Assembly: GCA_946408825.1 (NCBI GenBank)
Contig: CAMJTU010000001.1
Span: 62,001 to 126,000, forward strand
Direction: 5' to 3'
From: an uncultured Planctomycetaceae bacterium
Lineage (GTDB): Bacteria; Planctomycetota; Planctomycetia; Pirellulales; Thermoguttaceae
DNA: 64,000 nt
Shown in pieces: positions 1-8,745 of the stretch. Positions within the stretch are counted from its first letter, which is position 1, and every line of letters begins with the position of its first letter. The translations under genes were made by a program, and so were the position numbers. The notes beneath the pieces were generated by a model. It ran no database searches. It had not been told where the DNA came from and saw only the letters and a list, made by a program, of their open reading frames with translations.

Positions 1-1276
1 GATCCAGAATTTCCATTATATCAATGGATTCCGCAGCCGTAAAAGGTTGATTGTCCACGTGCAACACAACGACGTCTCCCGGCTTCATAGGAGTCGACGT
101 AATGCGTATCATTTCTTGATAGGGCGTGTCATAGCATCCGCAATTGACGACCCTGCATGAATATCCTTCGCGATTAAGCCGCTCTTGGAGGAAACTTTCA
201 ATCGTGTGTTTGTCCTCTACGTAGCCTCCGACCATAAGACAGGGGCCGAAGAACCAAATGGAACGCTCCGCCTCCGAAGGCTGACCAACTGTTATTCGTT
301 CCCCATTGACAACGTTCAGGTAACGGCTTTTGACGTCCTTCAGACGGGAATATACGTTGCTGGCCTCGATGTTGAAGGTTAATTTTCCGACCTCGGCGGC
401 GTAATCTCCGACGTTGAACTCTTCATAGAAACCCTGCGCGTAAGAGGGCATGACATAAGGTTTTCCCATTAACTCCCTCATGCGATACATGCTTTTCCAT
501 AGGCGACGGCGGCCCTCTGTATTTTGTTCCGTGGAATAGCGCATATTGTAAACTTTAATCCCGGATTCTGCGAGCTTTGCGATCAGCGCGTCAAATCCGA
601 GTTCCGTCGCTTTCCGTTCGAAGAGTCTGAAGGTAAAGGTTATGCTTGTATTGTACGTATGCCTGTTTAGACCTTCGATTAAAAACTTGCTTCCGAGACA
701 CAACTCCTCGTCTACGAAGAGTATTGGCGTCTGATCCATCTGCAATTCAAGAATATCGCAAAGATCGATCATTTCGCAGGAAACGCCGTACTTCTGGAAT
801 TCTTCTATCCAGAGGTCGACGAGCCTCTGCCTCCGGACGTCCCCTTTCGGCGTTCGGACGACGCGCACGACTTTATGTTTGTTGAGAAAAGGACGCGCGT
901 AACGGTTGCCCTCCCAGGGGCGGTTGTACTCAAGATAAAGCAGATCGTCGTTCTTACTGCACATGCCCGTCAGACGTCCCTCTTCGTCCGTAACCGGAAT
1001 CTCTAAGATATTTGTCTTCTCGCGAAAGATTTCCCGCGCCTTCATGAACTGCTTTCCTTTAAGCGCGGTAAAATTTCGATTGACGGGAACCGGTCCTTCT
1101 CCTGCTCGAACGACGTCCCCAAAGCTAGCTATGCCGTACAGTTTATCTCGAACCTCGACAAAAACGAGGTTACACGGCTTTTCATACAGCGCTTGCCGAA
1201 TTAACGCATTGTCCAGAAACTCAGGTTCTTCTTCGAACGAAATTATCGGCAACTGGCTACGCGTGTAAAAATCCAT
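1..1276 (-). CDS. CBS/SGNH/nucleotidyltransferase-type protein, copy 1 (3' end outside window)
   Basis: Open minus-strand frame from ATG at 1274-1276 to the window edge, 425 codons without a stop. It aligns along its length with the first ~425 residues of the 693-residue protein at 3710-5791: same start (MDFYTRSQLP versus MDYYTRDQLP), same CBS-like segment (VFVEVRDKLYG) and same SGNH-like block I (WFFGPCLMVGGYVEDKHTIE). The C-terminal nucleotidyltransferase domain of the paralogue would lie beyond the window, so its presence here is inferred. The central part (residues ~125-330) is more diverged than the ends. It is the last visible gene of a minus-strand run behind an acetyltransferase and a radical SAM gene. 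Biochemical role unknown; activation or transfer of a surface-glycan substituent is a guess from domain content. Confidence 0.85.
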   Translation of the reverse strand, partial: MDFYTRSQLPIISFEEEPEFLDNALIRQALYEKPCNLVFVEVRDKLYGIASFGDVVRAGEGPVPVNRNFTALKGKQFMKAREIFREKTNILEIPVTDEEGRLTGMCSKNDDLLYLEYNRPWEGNRYARPFLNKHKVVRVVRTPKGDVRRQRLVDLWIEEFQKYGVSCEMIDLCDILELQMDQTPILFVDEELCLGSKFLIEGLNRHTYNTSITFTFRLFERKATELGFDALIAKLAESGIKVYNMRYSTEQNTEGRRRLWKSMYRMRELMGKPYVMPSYAQGFYEEFNVGDYAAEVGKLTFNIEASNVYSRLKDVKSRYLNVVNGERITVGQPSEAERSIWFFGPCLMVGGYVEDKHTIESFLQERLNREGYSCRVVNCGCYDTPYQEMIRITSTPMKPGDVVVLHVDNQPFTAAESIDIMEILD

Positions 1277-1416
1277 GTGATTATCCTACTAGTTTCGATC
1301 TGTTTCGTCGATCCGCTCATGATTGTTACGCGTCTAAGCGCGGTTACGAACATACCAAGATTACAAACATAACAGCGGGAAAACGCCGCGTCGTCGCTAA
1401 AAAAGTCCCATAATCT

Positions 1417-2070
1417 TCAAAGCGACGCCGACTTCAGCCTTGTCTTCAGTTCCTTTTTGACTTTTTCCAAATCGCTACAGGTCAAAATGGGAATCAGATT
1501 GTCGATCTCTTCGACGCTTTTGTCCCACCATCGAAATTGAAGCAGTAGACCGATCAACTCGTCGTCAAAACGTTTTCTCAGAACTTTCGCCGGGTTGCCG
1601 ACGACGACCGTATAAGGCTCGACTTCGCCCCCGACGACGCTGTTGGCGCCGATAATCGCGCCGTCGCCAATATGCGCGCCCGGAAGAATAACCGCGTTTT
1701 GACCGATCCATACGTCGTTGCCGATTACGACGTCGCCCTTGAGGGGAAGATCGGACGGCTTCGGCGGCGCCATGTTCCATCCTTCCAGCGTGTAAAAAGG
1801 GAAGGTCGTCGCGGCGTTCATTTGATGGTTTGCGCCGTTCATCATGAATTCCACGCCAGCCGCAATTTGACAGAACTTGCCGACGATTAACTTGTCGTTG
1901 TTCCACTCGTAATGATGTGTCACATGACTTTCAAAATCGGAATCGGCGATATAGGTAAAGTCGCCGACGATAATGTTTGGATTCTTTATCGTCGGTTTGA
2001 CGTAGATTTTCTTGTCGTATCCCGCGATCGGATGGATTGCGTTTGAATCGGGCGTTTTTTTGTCTTTCAT
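1417..2070 (-). CDS. CatB/Vat-type hexapeptide-repeat acetyltransferase
   Basis: A 217-residue left-handed beta-helix acetyltransferase of the xenobiotic (CatB/VatD) family. Visible family marks are the active-site segment around NHQMNAATTFPF, the coil run GDVVIGNDVWIGQNAVILPG, and the exit motif VVVGNPAKVLRKRF before the helical C-terminus (LLLQFRWWDKSVEEI). The family moves acetyl from acetyl-CoA to a hydroxyl on chloramphenicol, streptogramins or sugars. Within a polysaccharide-like locus, sugar O-acetylation is as likely as drug resistance. I chose ATG at 2070; a TTG start at 2115 would add 15 residues with no family match and no ribosome site. It lies between a radical SAM gene and a CBS/SGNH gene on the same strand. 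Confidence 0.88.
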   Translation of the reverse strand: MKDKKTPDSNAIHPIAGYDKKIYVKPTIKNPNIIVGDFTYIADSDFESHVTHHYEWNNDKLIVGKFCQIAAGVEFMMNGANHQMNAATTFPFYTLEGWNMAPPKPSDLPLKGDVVIGNDVWIGQNAVILPGAHIGDGAIIGANSVVGGEVEPYTVVVGNPAKVLRKRFDDELIGLLLQFRWWDKSVEEIDNLIPILTCSDLEKVKKELKTRLKSASL

Positions 2071-2208
2071 GCCGTCGTTCTCGAACTTACGTATAGGCGT
2101 TTTCGCTTCTTTCAAGATGGCGTCGCGACGTTTGATAAATCCGTCAGTCGTCGAACCGTTTGGTTTAAATGGCGTGTTTGTTAAGAATAATTGCCGCGGG
2201 ATAATTTA

Positions 2209-3474
2209 TTATACTGGCGAATAAGTTAGAGTCATGCGGTATTCCGCTTCTTCGACGGTCGTGGGTCGATGTGCGCAATCGCCGCAAGGCGTCTCCGGAT
2301 AGGGAAGAGGTTCCGCTTTTAGCAACGCTAGAAGGTTCTTTCGGTATAGATCGCTATTCAACGTCTCCGTAAGACCGCGGTCGAAAACATTTACGCCCCA
2401 GTCGCTTCGATATACTTGGCAGCACCCGAGCAACCGTCCGTCCCAGTTTATCTGGGGATATACCAACAGATCCCTGCACCAACTATAAAAAACGCTTTTG
2501 TTAGCCTCTATCATTTTGCTGTTGCGGGCGACGACTTCGTCGTGCTCTGCTTCTCTTTCAGAGAGCATTTTTTCGAGTCTGCTTTTTTCAGCGAGATCAA
2601 AAGTGTCTCTGAACGAAATGGACATGTCGAGTTCTTTTGCCATCTTTACCGCACGGGGGACGTCGTCGTAATTATGGCTCATGACGATAAACTGCCAGAC
2701 CAACTTTGGAAGGTTAGATTTTTTCCGCTTTTTGATTTCGTTGAGCTTTCGGATGTTGGCGACGACCTTGTCGAAATTCCCGTTTCTACGGTAAATCGAA
2801 TAAGTTTCTTGACACGCGCCGTCAAGCGCTATGTTAATCTGTTTAACGTCGAAATCTACGAGAGCTTCAAGCGTCTGATCGGAGACATGATTGAAATTCG
2901 AACCGTTGAAACACGTCAGAGCTATGTCGTGTTTATGGGCGATTTCAAGGATTTCGTGAATTTGGGGGTGAACGAACGGTTCCCCGCTGTTTGAAATCTC
3001 AATATTCCGAACAAAGGGATTCCGATCAAGAAACGCTTCGAACTGCGAAGGCGTCACGTGTCCGGTTCCTGTTGTTTCCTTTTTATCGATCCTCATATAG
3101 CATGCCGGGCAGTTCAACTGGCAACGCGTGCAGATATCAAGGCGCACGCTATTCGGAGTAAGCAGTACCGACGGATCTTCAAGCATTTCGACAACCCATT
3201 GGCCTCGGGTAACGAAACGCGTTTTGCTTTTGGTTAAATAATCAAGCGACTGGCGGTCAAAAGAGGTCGCGTAATCGTCCAAAAAGGCGATCGGAGCGTC
3301 GCCGAACATCTCAGGGGTCAGTTCGTCGGGCTTATAAGTGTCGATCCCGTTAAAAATCGGTTCGTTATAATGGTTGGGAGAGATGATAAATTCTGTTTTT
3401 TCCCGCCACTCGCGGAAAGACGTCAGAATTATCATCGCGTATTGCGTCGTAACAAAAACGACATATCGTTTCAT
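2209..3474 (-). CDS. Radical SAM protein with SPASM-like C-terminus (rSAM1)
   Basis: 421 residues. The radical SAM cluster motif CxxxCxxC is at C118, C122 and C125 (CQLNCPAC), preceded by another Cys at 115. Downstream come the expected core features SNSGEPFVHP (SAM-binding GE-type motif) and IALDGACQETY. The C-terminal part has GRLLGCCQVYRSDWGV and CGDCAHRP, consistent with a SPASM/twitch auxiliary Fe-S domain. The first ~100 residues form an extra domain (VVFVTTQYAMIILTSFREW) shared only with the paralogue at 8746-10107. SPASM proteins mostly modify peptides or carry out sugar-related redox steps; the substrate here is unknown. A 47-codon ORF ends 38 bases upstream of the start and could be a partner peptide. 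Confidence is high for the family, low for the reaction. Confidence 0.9.
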   Translation of the reverse strand: MKRYVVFVTTQYAMIILTSFREWREKTEFIISPNHYNEPIFNGIDTYKPDELTPEMFGDAPIAFLDDYATSFDRQSLDYLTKSKTRFVTRGQWVVEMLEDPSVLLTPNSVRLDICTRCQLNCPACYMRIDKKETTGTGHVTPSQFEAFLDRNPFVRNIEISNSGEPFVHPQIHEILEIAHKHDIALTCFNGSNFNHVSDQTLEALVDFDVKQINIALDGACQETYSIYRRNGNFDKVVANIRKLNEIKKRKKSNLPKLVWQFIVMSHNYDDVPRAVKMAKELDMSISFRDTFDLAEKSRLEKMLSEREAEHDEVVARNSKMIEANKSVFYSWCRDLLVYPQINWDGRLLGCCQVYRSDWGVNVFDRGLTETLNSDLYRKNLLALLKAEPLPYPETPCGDCAHRPTTVEEAEYRMTLTYSPV

Positions 3475-3512
3475 GAATCAGCCTTGAAGTCTTTTATAAA
3501 TCTGTAGACCGC

Positions 3513-3656
3513 TTACTCGACAAAGACGGGGGCGACGTCAATTTCAGGCGTAAAAGGCGTCGTGCTAAAATAGGTTAGGCCGTCGGTTGGCACGTTGTCG
3601 AGCTGTTTTGGCACAGAAGTTCGATCCGATTGAATCGTCCGCGGGCATGGCGTCAT
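3513..3656 (-). CDS. Candidate 47-residue peptide upstream of rSAM1
   Basis: A short frame with genome-like codons (GAC, GTC, ACG) starts at ATG 3656 and ends 38 bases before the radical SAM gene. The peptide begins MTPCPRTIQS and ends with an acidic, Pro/Thr/Phe-rich stretch (TPFTPEIDVAPVFVE). No convincing ribosome site precedes the ATG, and the frame stays open upstream to the neighbouring stop, so it could also be the tail of a decayed gene. A small ORF directly 5' of a SPASM radical SAM gene is the classic layout of a RiPP precursor, which is why it is listed. Function unproven. Confidence 0.3.
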   Translation of the reverse strand: MTPCPRTIQSDRTSVPKQLDNVPTDGLTYFSTTPFTPEIDVAPVFVE

Positions 3657-3709
3657 AATGCGCGAGAATATTCGTTTGACGTCGGCGTTTCTTTGAGGGC
3701 GCGATTTTC

Positions 3710-5791
3710 TTACTCTTCGGTTTCAAGTAGGAACTTGAGCGTTGATTTCGGAACGTTGGCAAGCAAAGTTTCTCGATCGCCGTTTGCGGCGGCTTCGCGT
3801 GATAACGAAGCGGAAATCGAACGGCCTCCCGCTTGGGCGCGGGGTATCTCGATCACTTCGATTCCATAGTCCGGCAGCATTTCCTTCATTAGTTCGTTGA
3901 AGAACTGCATCTTTGGATTATGACGCTCGTCTCCCAGAAACCGACGCGTGATTCCCAAGCGTTTAGCGATCGCTTCCGCAAAAATTTGCGTGTCGACGAC
4001 GGCGCTTTCGCGAATGTCTGACGGTTCAACTTGGACGAAGTATTCTCGGAACACGTTTCTCGTGGCTTGAAACGGCCCGCCTGTGACAATCCTGACGTTC
4101 GGAAGGTCCTTTGTTCCCTCAACCGCCATCGCAAACCGTTCCGCATAGCTGAAAAGTCCCAGTTCGTCTTCGATCATCAATACAAAGAGCCGATCTACTT
4201 GCTTCGACGCAGTTTCGATCAGGTAACGGTGTCCGAGCGTAAACGGGTTGCCGTGCATGCCGACGCTTCCGACGACTTCCCCCTCTTTGGGATGGAAATC
4301 GTCATAATACACGTCCAAATAGAGCGTGTTGACCGCGAATTCTCTGGTAACCGAAATACTACTCTCTTCCTTGCTCGCTTTTGAGGTCAAGACTCCGCCG
4401 CGAACCATGCGGTCAAACAATTCGTCCGCATAAATCTGATTAACCTTATGGTTGCCGTGCAACGGCTGATTTAGCAACCATCCTGCCGGGACGTTGTTTC
4501 GGTCCAGAACGTCGGTCAGATCAATGGATTCAACGCCTGGGATTTGCAAGTTATCAACATACAATACGGCGACGTCTCCCGGCTTCATGGGAGTCGACAC
4601 GAGGCGTATCATTCTCTGATAAGTCGTTTCAAAGCATCCGCAGTTGACTACCTTGCACGAGAATCCTTCGCGATTGAATCGTTCTTGGAGAAAGCTTTCT
4701 ATGGTATGTTTGTCTTCTACATAAGCGCCGACCATAAGACAGGGACCGAAAAACCAGACGGTACGTTCCGCCTCCGACGGTTGACCAACTGTCACGCGCT
4801 CGCCGTTTACAACGTTTAAATAACGGCTTTGGACGTCCTTCATGCGGGTATAGACGTTATTAGTTTCGATAGAAAACTGGAGATTGCCGACTTCCGCGGC
4901 ATAGTCTCCAACATTGAGTTCCCCGTAGAAGTCTTGCGCGCAGGACGGTATGACGTTGGGATTGTAATATCTTGCGCCCGATTGCTTGAGCCAGTTACGC
5001 ATGCCCTTCCATAGACGGCGGCGACCTTCTGTCGTTTCGTCTCGGGTGAAGTACATGTTATAGATTTTAATTCCGGAATCCGCGAGTTTTACGATTAGTT
5101 CGTTGTAACTGTGTCCGGACATAAGTCGTCCGAAGAATCTCAACGTATAAACGACGTCGTCGTAGAATTCGTCTCCGTCCAAGGCTTCAATTATCGATCT
5201 AGCTCCGACGTTCGTCTCTTCGTCCGCGATAAGGATGGGAATATTCCTTTCGCGCTGTAATTCCGGAACGTCCTTAAAATCGATCAGTTCACAAGAAACT
5301 CCATGTTTTCGGATTTCGTCAAGCCAACGATCGACGATCCTTTGCCGACGGAAGTCGTTCTTTGGCGGCCTGACAAAACGTATGGTTTTCCATTTTTTGA
5401 GAGAGGCGTCTACATAACGATTCCCTTCCCAAGGGTTGTTGTATTCCAGATACAGCAGATCGTCGCTCTGGCTGAACATGCCGATCAGTCGCCCGTCTTC
5501 GTCGGTCGCCGGAATTTCACGGATGTTTTCCTTCTCATGGAGAATTTCACGCGCCTTTACGAGTTGCTTTCCCCTAAGCGCTGTAAAATTCCGATTGACA
5601 GGAACGGGTCCCTTGCCGGCTCGAGCGACGTCTCCATAGCTGATCAATCCACACAGCTTATTTCGAACCTCGACAAAGACGAGATTACACGGTTTTTCAC
5701 ACAGCGCTTGGCGAATTGCCGCTCTGTCCAAAAACTCAGGTTCTTCTTCGAATGAGATTACGGGCAACTGATCACGCGTGTAATAATCCAT
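3710..5791 (-). CDS. Three-domain protein: CBS-like, SGNH-like, CitC-type nucleotidyltransferase
   Basis: 693 residues in three parts. Residues ~10-120 resemble a CBS pair (VFVEVRNKLCGLISYGDV and IPATDEDGRLIGMFSQSDD). Residues ~344-465 resemble a degenerate SGNH hydrolase: block I WFFGPCLMVGAY, a KPGDVAVLYVDN strand, and block-V-like HGNHKVNQIYADELF. Residues ~505-690 match the adenylyltransferase domain of citrate lyase ligase (CitC): NPFTLGHRYLIETA with the TxGH signature at 518-521, then FLGDERHNPKM, a basic PRAQ segment and SISAS. CitC activates an acetyl carrier using ATP; the related fold also makes CDP-alcohols. No citrate lyase genes are visible, so another substrate is likely. An AGGAAAA site 6 bases before ATG supports the start. 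Confidence 0.85.
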   Translation of the reverse strand: MDYYTRDQLPVISFEEEPEFLDRAAIRQALCEKPCNLVFVEVRNKLCGLISYGDVARAGKGPVPVNRNFTALRGKQLVKAREILHEKENIREIPATDEDGRLIGMFSQSDDLLYLEYNNPWEGNRYVDASLKKWKTIRFVRPPKNDFRRQRIVDRWLDEIRKHGVSCELIDFKDVPELQRERNIPILIADEETNVGARSIIEALDGDEFYDDVVYTLRFFGRLMSGHSYNELIVKLADSGIKIYNMYFTRDETTEGRRRLWKGMRNWLKQSGARYYNPNVIPSCAQDFYGELNVGDYAAEVGNLQFSIETNNVYTRMKDVQSRYLNVVNGERVTVGQPSEAERTVWFFGPCLMVGAYVEDKHTIESFLQERFNREGFSCKVVNCGCFETTYQRMIRLVSTPMKPGDVAVLYVDNLQIPGVESIDLTDVLDRNNVPAGWLLNQPLHGNHKVNQIYADELFDRMVRGGVLTSKASKEESSISVTREFAVNTLYLDVYYDDFHPKEGEVVGSVGMHGNPFTLGHRYLIETASKQVDRLFVLMIEDELGLFSYAERFAMAVEGTKDLPNVRIVTGGPFQATRNVFREYFVQVEPSDIRESAVVDTQIFAEAIAKRLGITRRFLGDERHNPKMQFFNELMKEMLPDYGIEVIEIPRAQAGGRSISASLSREAAANGDRETLLANVPKSTLKFLLETEE

Positions 5792-5803
5792 CTCTTTTTC
5801 CTG

Positions 5804-5965
5804 TTAAACGGCGAGGTTCTGCAAATCTTCCGCAGACCATGTCCGAACCATACGCTTAAAACTGTTTTTTTGCCGTTGAGTCGGCGTGTTCAATTTGTAA
5901 ATATAAGCGCCCAAGACTGCCGAACGGTCAATTCGTTGAACGTCGTCTTTCGCTTTGTTCGCCAT
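5804..5965 (-). CDS. Small hypothetical ORF, 53 residues
   Basis: Minus-strand frame ending 12 bases before the start of the three-domain gene, with a stop that sits inside that gene's ribosome-site region, so translational coupling is possible. The peptide starts MANKAKDDVQ and ends WSAEDLQNLAV. Codons look native. A TTG start at 6025 would extend it to 73 residues; neither start has a strong ribosome site. I recognise no family. It may be the remnant of a larger gene or a genuine small protein of the locus. Confidence 0.35.
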   Translation of the reverse strand: MANKAKDDVQRIDRSAVLGAYIYKLNTPTQRQKNSFKRMVRTWSAEDLQNLAV

Positions 5966-6025
5966 ATAATTCGCTGATTTCGTTGCGAAACGCCATGACT
6001 TATCGCAAATGCTTCGCTCCGTCAA

Positions 6026-6396
6026 AACGGCGTCAATTATTCTAAACGATTGATATTAGCGAACTATGGACGCCTTGACGCGCCTTTTGATTGTCGGGGC
6101 GCTAGACGTCGGAACATAGAAAAGCCGCAATTTGAAGCGCGAGTTAGGTATAACTCTTGAGCTAAAGGCGTGTTATATTTGTCTGTCGACGACGCCGCGA
6201 TATTGGCGTCGTCGACAATATCGAGAGCGCCGTTTTACGCGACCTCTGGGCGTCATCATACCATAAAAACATAATGTTTCAATATTTGTCGATAAGTTTG
6301 AATGTTTCGTTTTGTTAACCTGACCCCCAACGATTGGCGTGGACGATTCCGTTTGCAAATGAAATCGCCGAACGGACGACTTGAGACTCCAATTTG
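6026..6396. other. Gene-free divergent intergenic region
   Basis: About 370 bases between the minus-strand small ORF and the promoter of the plus-strand radical SAM gene. Apart from the overlapping hairpins at 6184-6223 I see no gene or RNA. Short frames here have no family resemblance or ribosome sites. Confidence 0.5.
6184..6223. repeat. Two overlapping perfect inverted repeats (alternative hairpins)
   Basis: Arms TGTCGACGACGCC (6184-6196) and GGCGTCGTCGACA (6205-6217) pair over 13 bp with an 8-base loop. A second pair, CGATATTG (6198-6205) and CAATATCG (6216-6223), uses bases of the first, so the two hairpins exclude each other. They lie in the gap between divergently transcribed genes (5791 minus, 6595 plus). 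No T-run follows, so a simple terminator is unlikely. Confidence 0.6.
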
Positions 6397-6424
6397 TTGA
6401 ATTGCGGCGTTTTTTACATATAAT
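6397..6424 (+). promoter_or_regulatory. Sigma70-type promoter for rSAM2
   Basis: TTGAAT (6397-6402), 16-base spacer, TATAAT (6419-6424). A purine-rich AAAGGAG at 6431-6437 follows, but the best coding start is ATG 6595, leaving a ~160-base leader. Confidence 0.5.
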
Positions 6425-6594
6425 TTTTGCAAAGGAGAAAAGTTCGTAACCCCCCAGTTCTTTTAAGGTTATGCGCTTTTTCGATTGAAAACGTCAAATT
6501 TTACCATCTGCTTTCAAACATAAGCCATAAGGCGATAATTTCAGGGACGATCCTCGTTCTGACGACTCAACAGCGCCCTTTTCAGGCGGCTAAG

Positions 6595-7641
6595 ATGAAA
6601 AACTCCGACGTCGAAATCATAGAAAATCTTTCCCATAACAACGAAATATTCGATATTCGTTGGCGAGTTACGACGCTTTGCAACTATGATTGCGCGTTTT
6701 GCATCCAAGGGAACAGGCAAGATCACCTGCGACAAGCAAAGGGAGAAAGTCCTGCGCTACGCATGAAAATATGCGACGAGGCGATTCGGCTGATTGAAGG
6801 AACAAAAGAGTACGACGCGGTGAAGTTTTTCTTAATCGGCGGAGAATTGACAATTCTCGACGATTTTCCTAAATTGCTGGAGAAGATAGCGTTATGTAAT
6901 TTCCCCGGAGAAATACTCTTCGATATTACGACCAATTTCTCTCAGGACGGCGACTATTACTGTCGGCTGTGCGATATTATCCAGAGAAAGGCGCGTGGGA
7001 AAAAACGTAGTCTGACCATTAGGACAAGTTTCTATTCCGACAAAACGACGAAAGAGAAGTTTGTCGAAAAGCTGCTAAGAGTTCACGAGTATGCCGAAAG
7101 AAACCGACTTCTTGAAAGCATTGACGGAGAACGCGCGGACGTCGCGATTAGTTTTACCGCCGGAGCGCCGATTTTAAACGACGCGGATTACGACGTCTTG
7201 CTCTGGATACGTAGAAAACTCGAAGACGTCGGAATCGTCGCGGCGCCGATTTTCATTCGGAATTTCGAAACGAACGTTTCTCCTGCGATCATAGAAAAAC
7301 TGCTTGAATCTAACGAGGAGAAAAGCGTTCGCGTTACCTGCCTGGACGGCGGAATAAGAATGTACTCGAACATCCAAGCGTTAGGAATGGACTTGGATGG
7401 AACGAGAGTTTTTTGTCCTGAAGGATATGCGTGCGACGCGGGGATTCGCAATATATGGATTGACGCTTTTGGCCATGTCAAAAGACGTCCGACAACAGGC
7501 GGGTCGACGTCCTTAGGGAATATTCTCGACGGAAGCGTTCGCCTGTTAGATTCTCCTCAGGTCTGTTTTTCCGATCATTGCAGTTGCAGTCAGTACGGGC
7601 GGATAGAAAAAACGAACCCGTCGGACGAGCCGAACGCTTGA
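6595..7641 (+). CDS. Radical SAM protein (rSAM2)
   Basis: 348 residues with the radical SAM motif at C29, C33, C36 (LCNYDCAFC) near the N-terminus, followed by FLIGGELTILDDF and ISFTAGAP strands expected of the half-barrel. The last ~65 residues contain clustered cysteines (FCPEGYACDAG, CFSDHCSCSQYG) that could bind an auxiliary Fe-S cluster. It lacks the ~100-residue N-terminal domain of the other two radical SAM proteins of the locus and is only distantly related to them. I chose ATG 6595 (AGGCGG 7 bases upstream) because the motif then sits at the usual distance from the N-terminus; a TTG at 6427 keeps the frame open but adds unmatched residues. Substrate unknown. It is transcribed away from the minus-strand genes of the locus. 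Confidence 0.88.
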   Translation: MKNSDVEIIENLSHNNEIFDIRWRVTTLCNYDCAFCIQGNRQDHLRQAKGESPALRMKICDEAIRLIEGTKEYDAVKFFLIGGELTILDDFPKLLEKIALCNFPGEILFDITTNFSQDGDYYCRLCDIIQRKARGKKRSLTIRTSFYSDKTTKEKFVEKLLRVHEYAERNRLLESIDGERADVAISFTAGAPILNDADYDVLLWIRRKLEDVGIVAAPIFIRNFETNVSPAIIEKLLESNEEKSVRVTCLDGGIRMYSNIQALGMDLDGTRVFCPEGYACDAGIRNIWIDAFGHVKRRPTTGGSTSLGNILDGSVRLLDSPQVCFSDHCSCSQYGRIEKTNPSDEPNA

Positions 7642-7763
7642 ATTGACCGTTACGTCGGCAGAAGGAAATACCGTTGAGAAAACGGATTATCCGACGCCGC
7701 GCTCTTTTGCGTTTGGAACGACGTTCGTTTTTCGGCGATATTCCGCCGGGCGTTTCGTTTCGA

Positions 7764-8668
7764 TCAGCGTCGGCCCGTCGATTTTACGATCCTTTTGATT
7801 TTGCGAACGACCCTTCTTACGAATACCTTTAGCGATATCTTTAACTTCGCTCTTCTCAACCCCGTTTGAGTTACCGGTTTCCCTCTGGAGATACGGTCTA
7901 GTCTGTATGCTTCCAACAGATAATCGGCGCGCGTCGTGTTGCCGCTTCCCCAATGAACCATATATGATTCAGTCGTCAAGCCGCGGTCTGCCGCATACTT
8001 ATCTTTATATTTAACTTTTCCTGTGGTTATGTCGCTTTCAAAGTACGTATTGTGCGGGTAAAAGCAGACGTCGGGCGATTTTTCCCCCGCCGTTTTGAAG
8101 CCGCAGACCGCCGTTGCTAGCGAGAATACGGGTTCGTCGCAGACGTTGTCAAACTGTCTGAATTTATAGTCATGATACGTGGACTGGATGCGCTTTACGA
8201 TCCCATAAAAATTTTGAATAGCGGCTGTCCTTCTAAGATAATACACCCCTCCGATAAATTCAGGGATAAATTGAACGCGATCTCGATATACTCCCATATC
8301 TTCTTTTTGGAACCATCCATATTCATAATCTACGGGGAAGTTCGTTCCGAACATGGAAAAATCGTCGGCGTCTTTAAAGACTTCCCAGAAATCATTAAGG
8401 TCTTTATATGCTAGGCAATCAGAGTCAATGAAGATGGTTTCGTCGAAAGGAAGATACTCGGGAAGCCTCAGTTTATCCGCGTAGGAAAAAGGGGATTCTC
8501 CATGGGTATTACTTTATCGAACATATCCGTATACTTATTCGTTCTATCGCAAATGACGGCAAACGGTTCGGGAGCTTTCGAATAATACCGATATGAGCGG
8601 AGAAGATTTGCCGCGATCTTATAATAATTTGTTCGTCCGGTGGCAATTGTGACAAAACCCCTGTTCAT
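7764..8668 (-). pseudogene. GT8-like glycosyltransferase, interrupted by one frameshift
   Basis: Two adjacent minus-strand frames form one protein of about 301 residues if one base is added in the run at 8486-8494 (C4T5 on the coding strand). The upstream frame gives MNRGFVTIATGRTNYYK...DRTNKYTDMFDKVIPMENP; the downstream frame continues YADKLRLPEYLPFDETIFID. The IFIDSDCLAYKDL segment is the DxD metal/nucleotide-sugar motif of GT8-type enzymes, and MVHWGSGN is the C-terminal His-containing motif. The tail is very basic. Whether this is a real mutation, phase variation at the homopolymer, -1 frameshifting, or an assembly error cannot be decided from the sequence. It would transfer a sugar in the same surface-modification locus. 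Confidence 0.75.
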
Positions 8669-8745
8669 GTGGGCGCTCCGTTTTTGTCAGAAGTTTGACT
8701 TTAGTTATTGTTCGGGGAGGCGACAAGTTGTTTAAGCAAAGTTCT

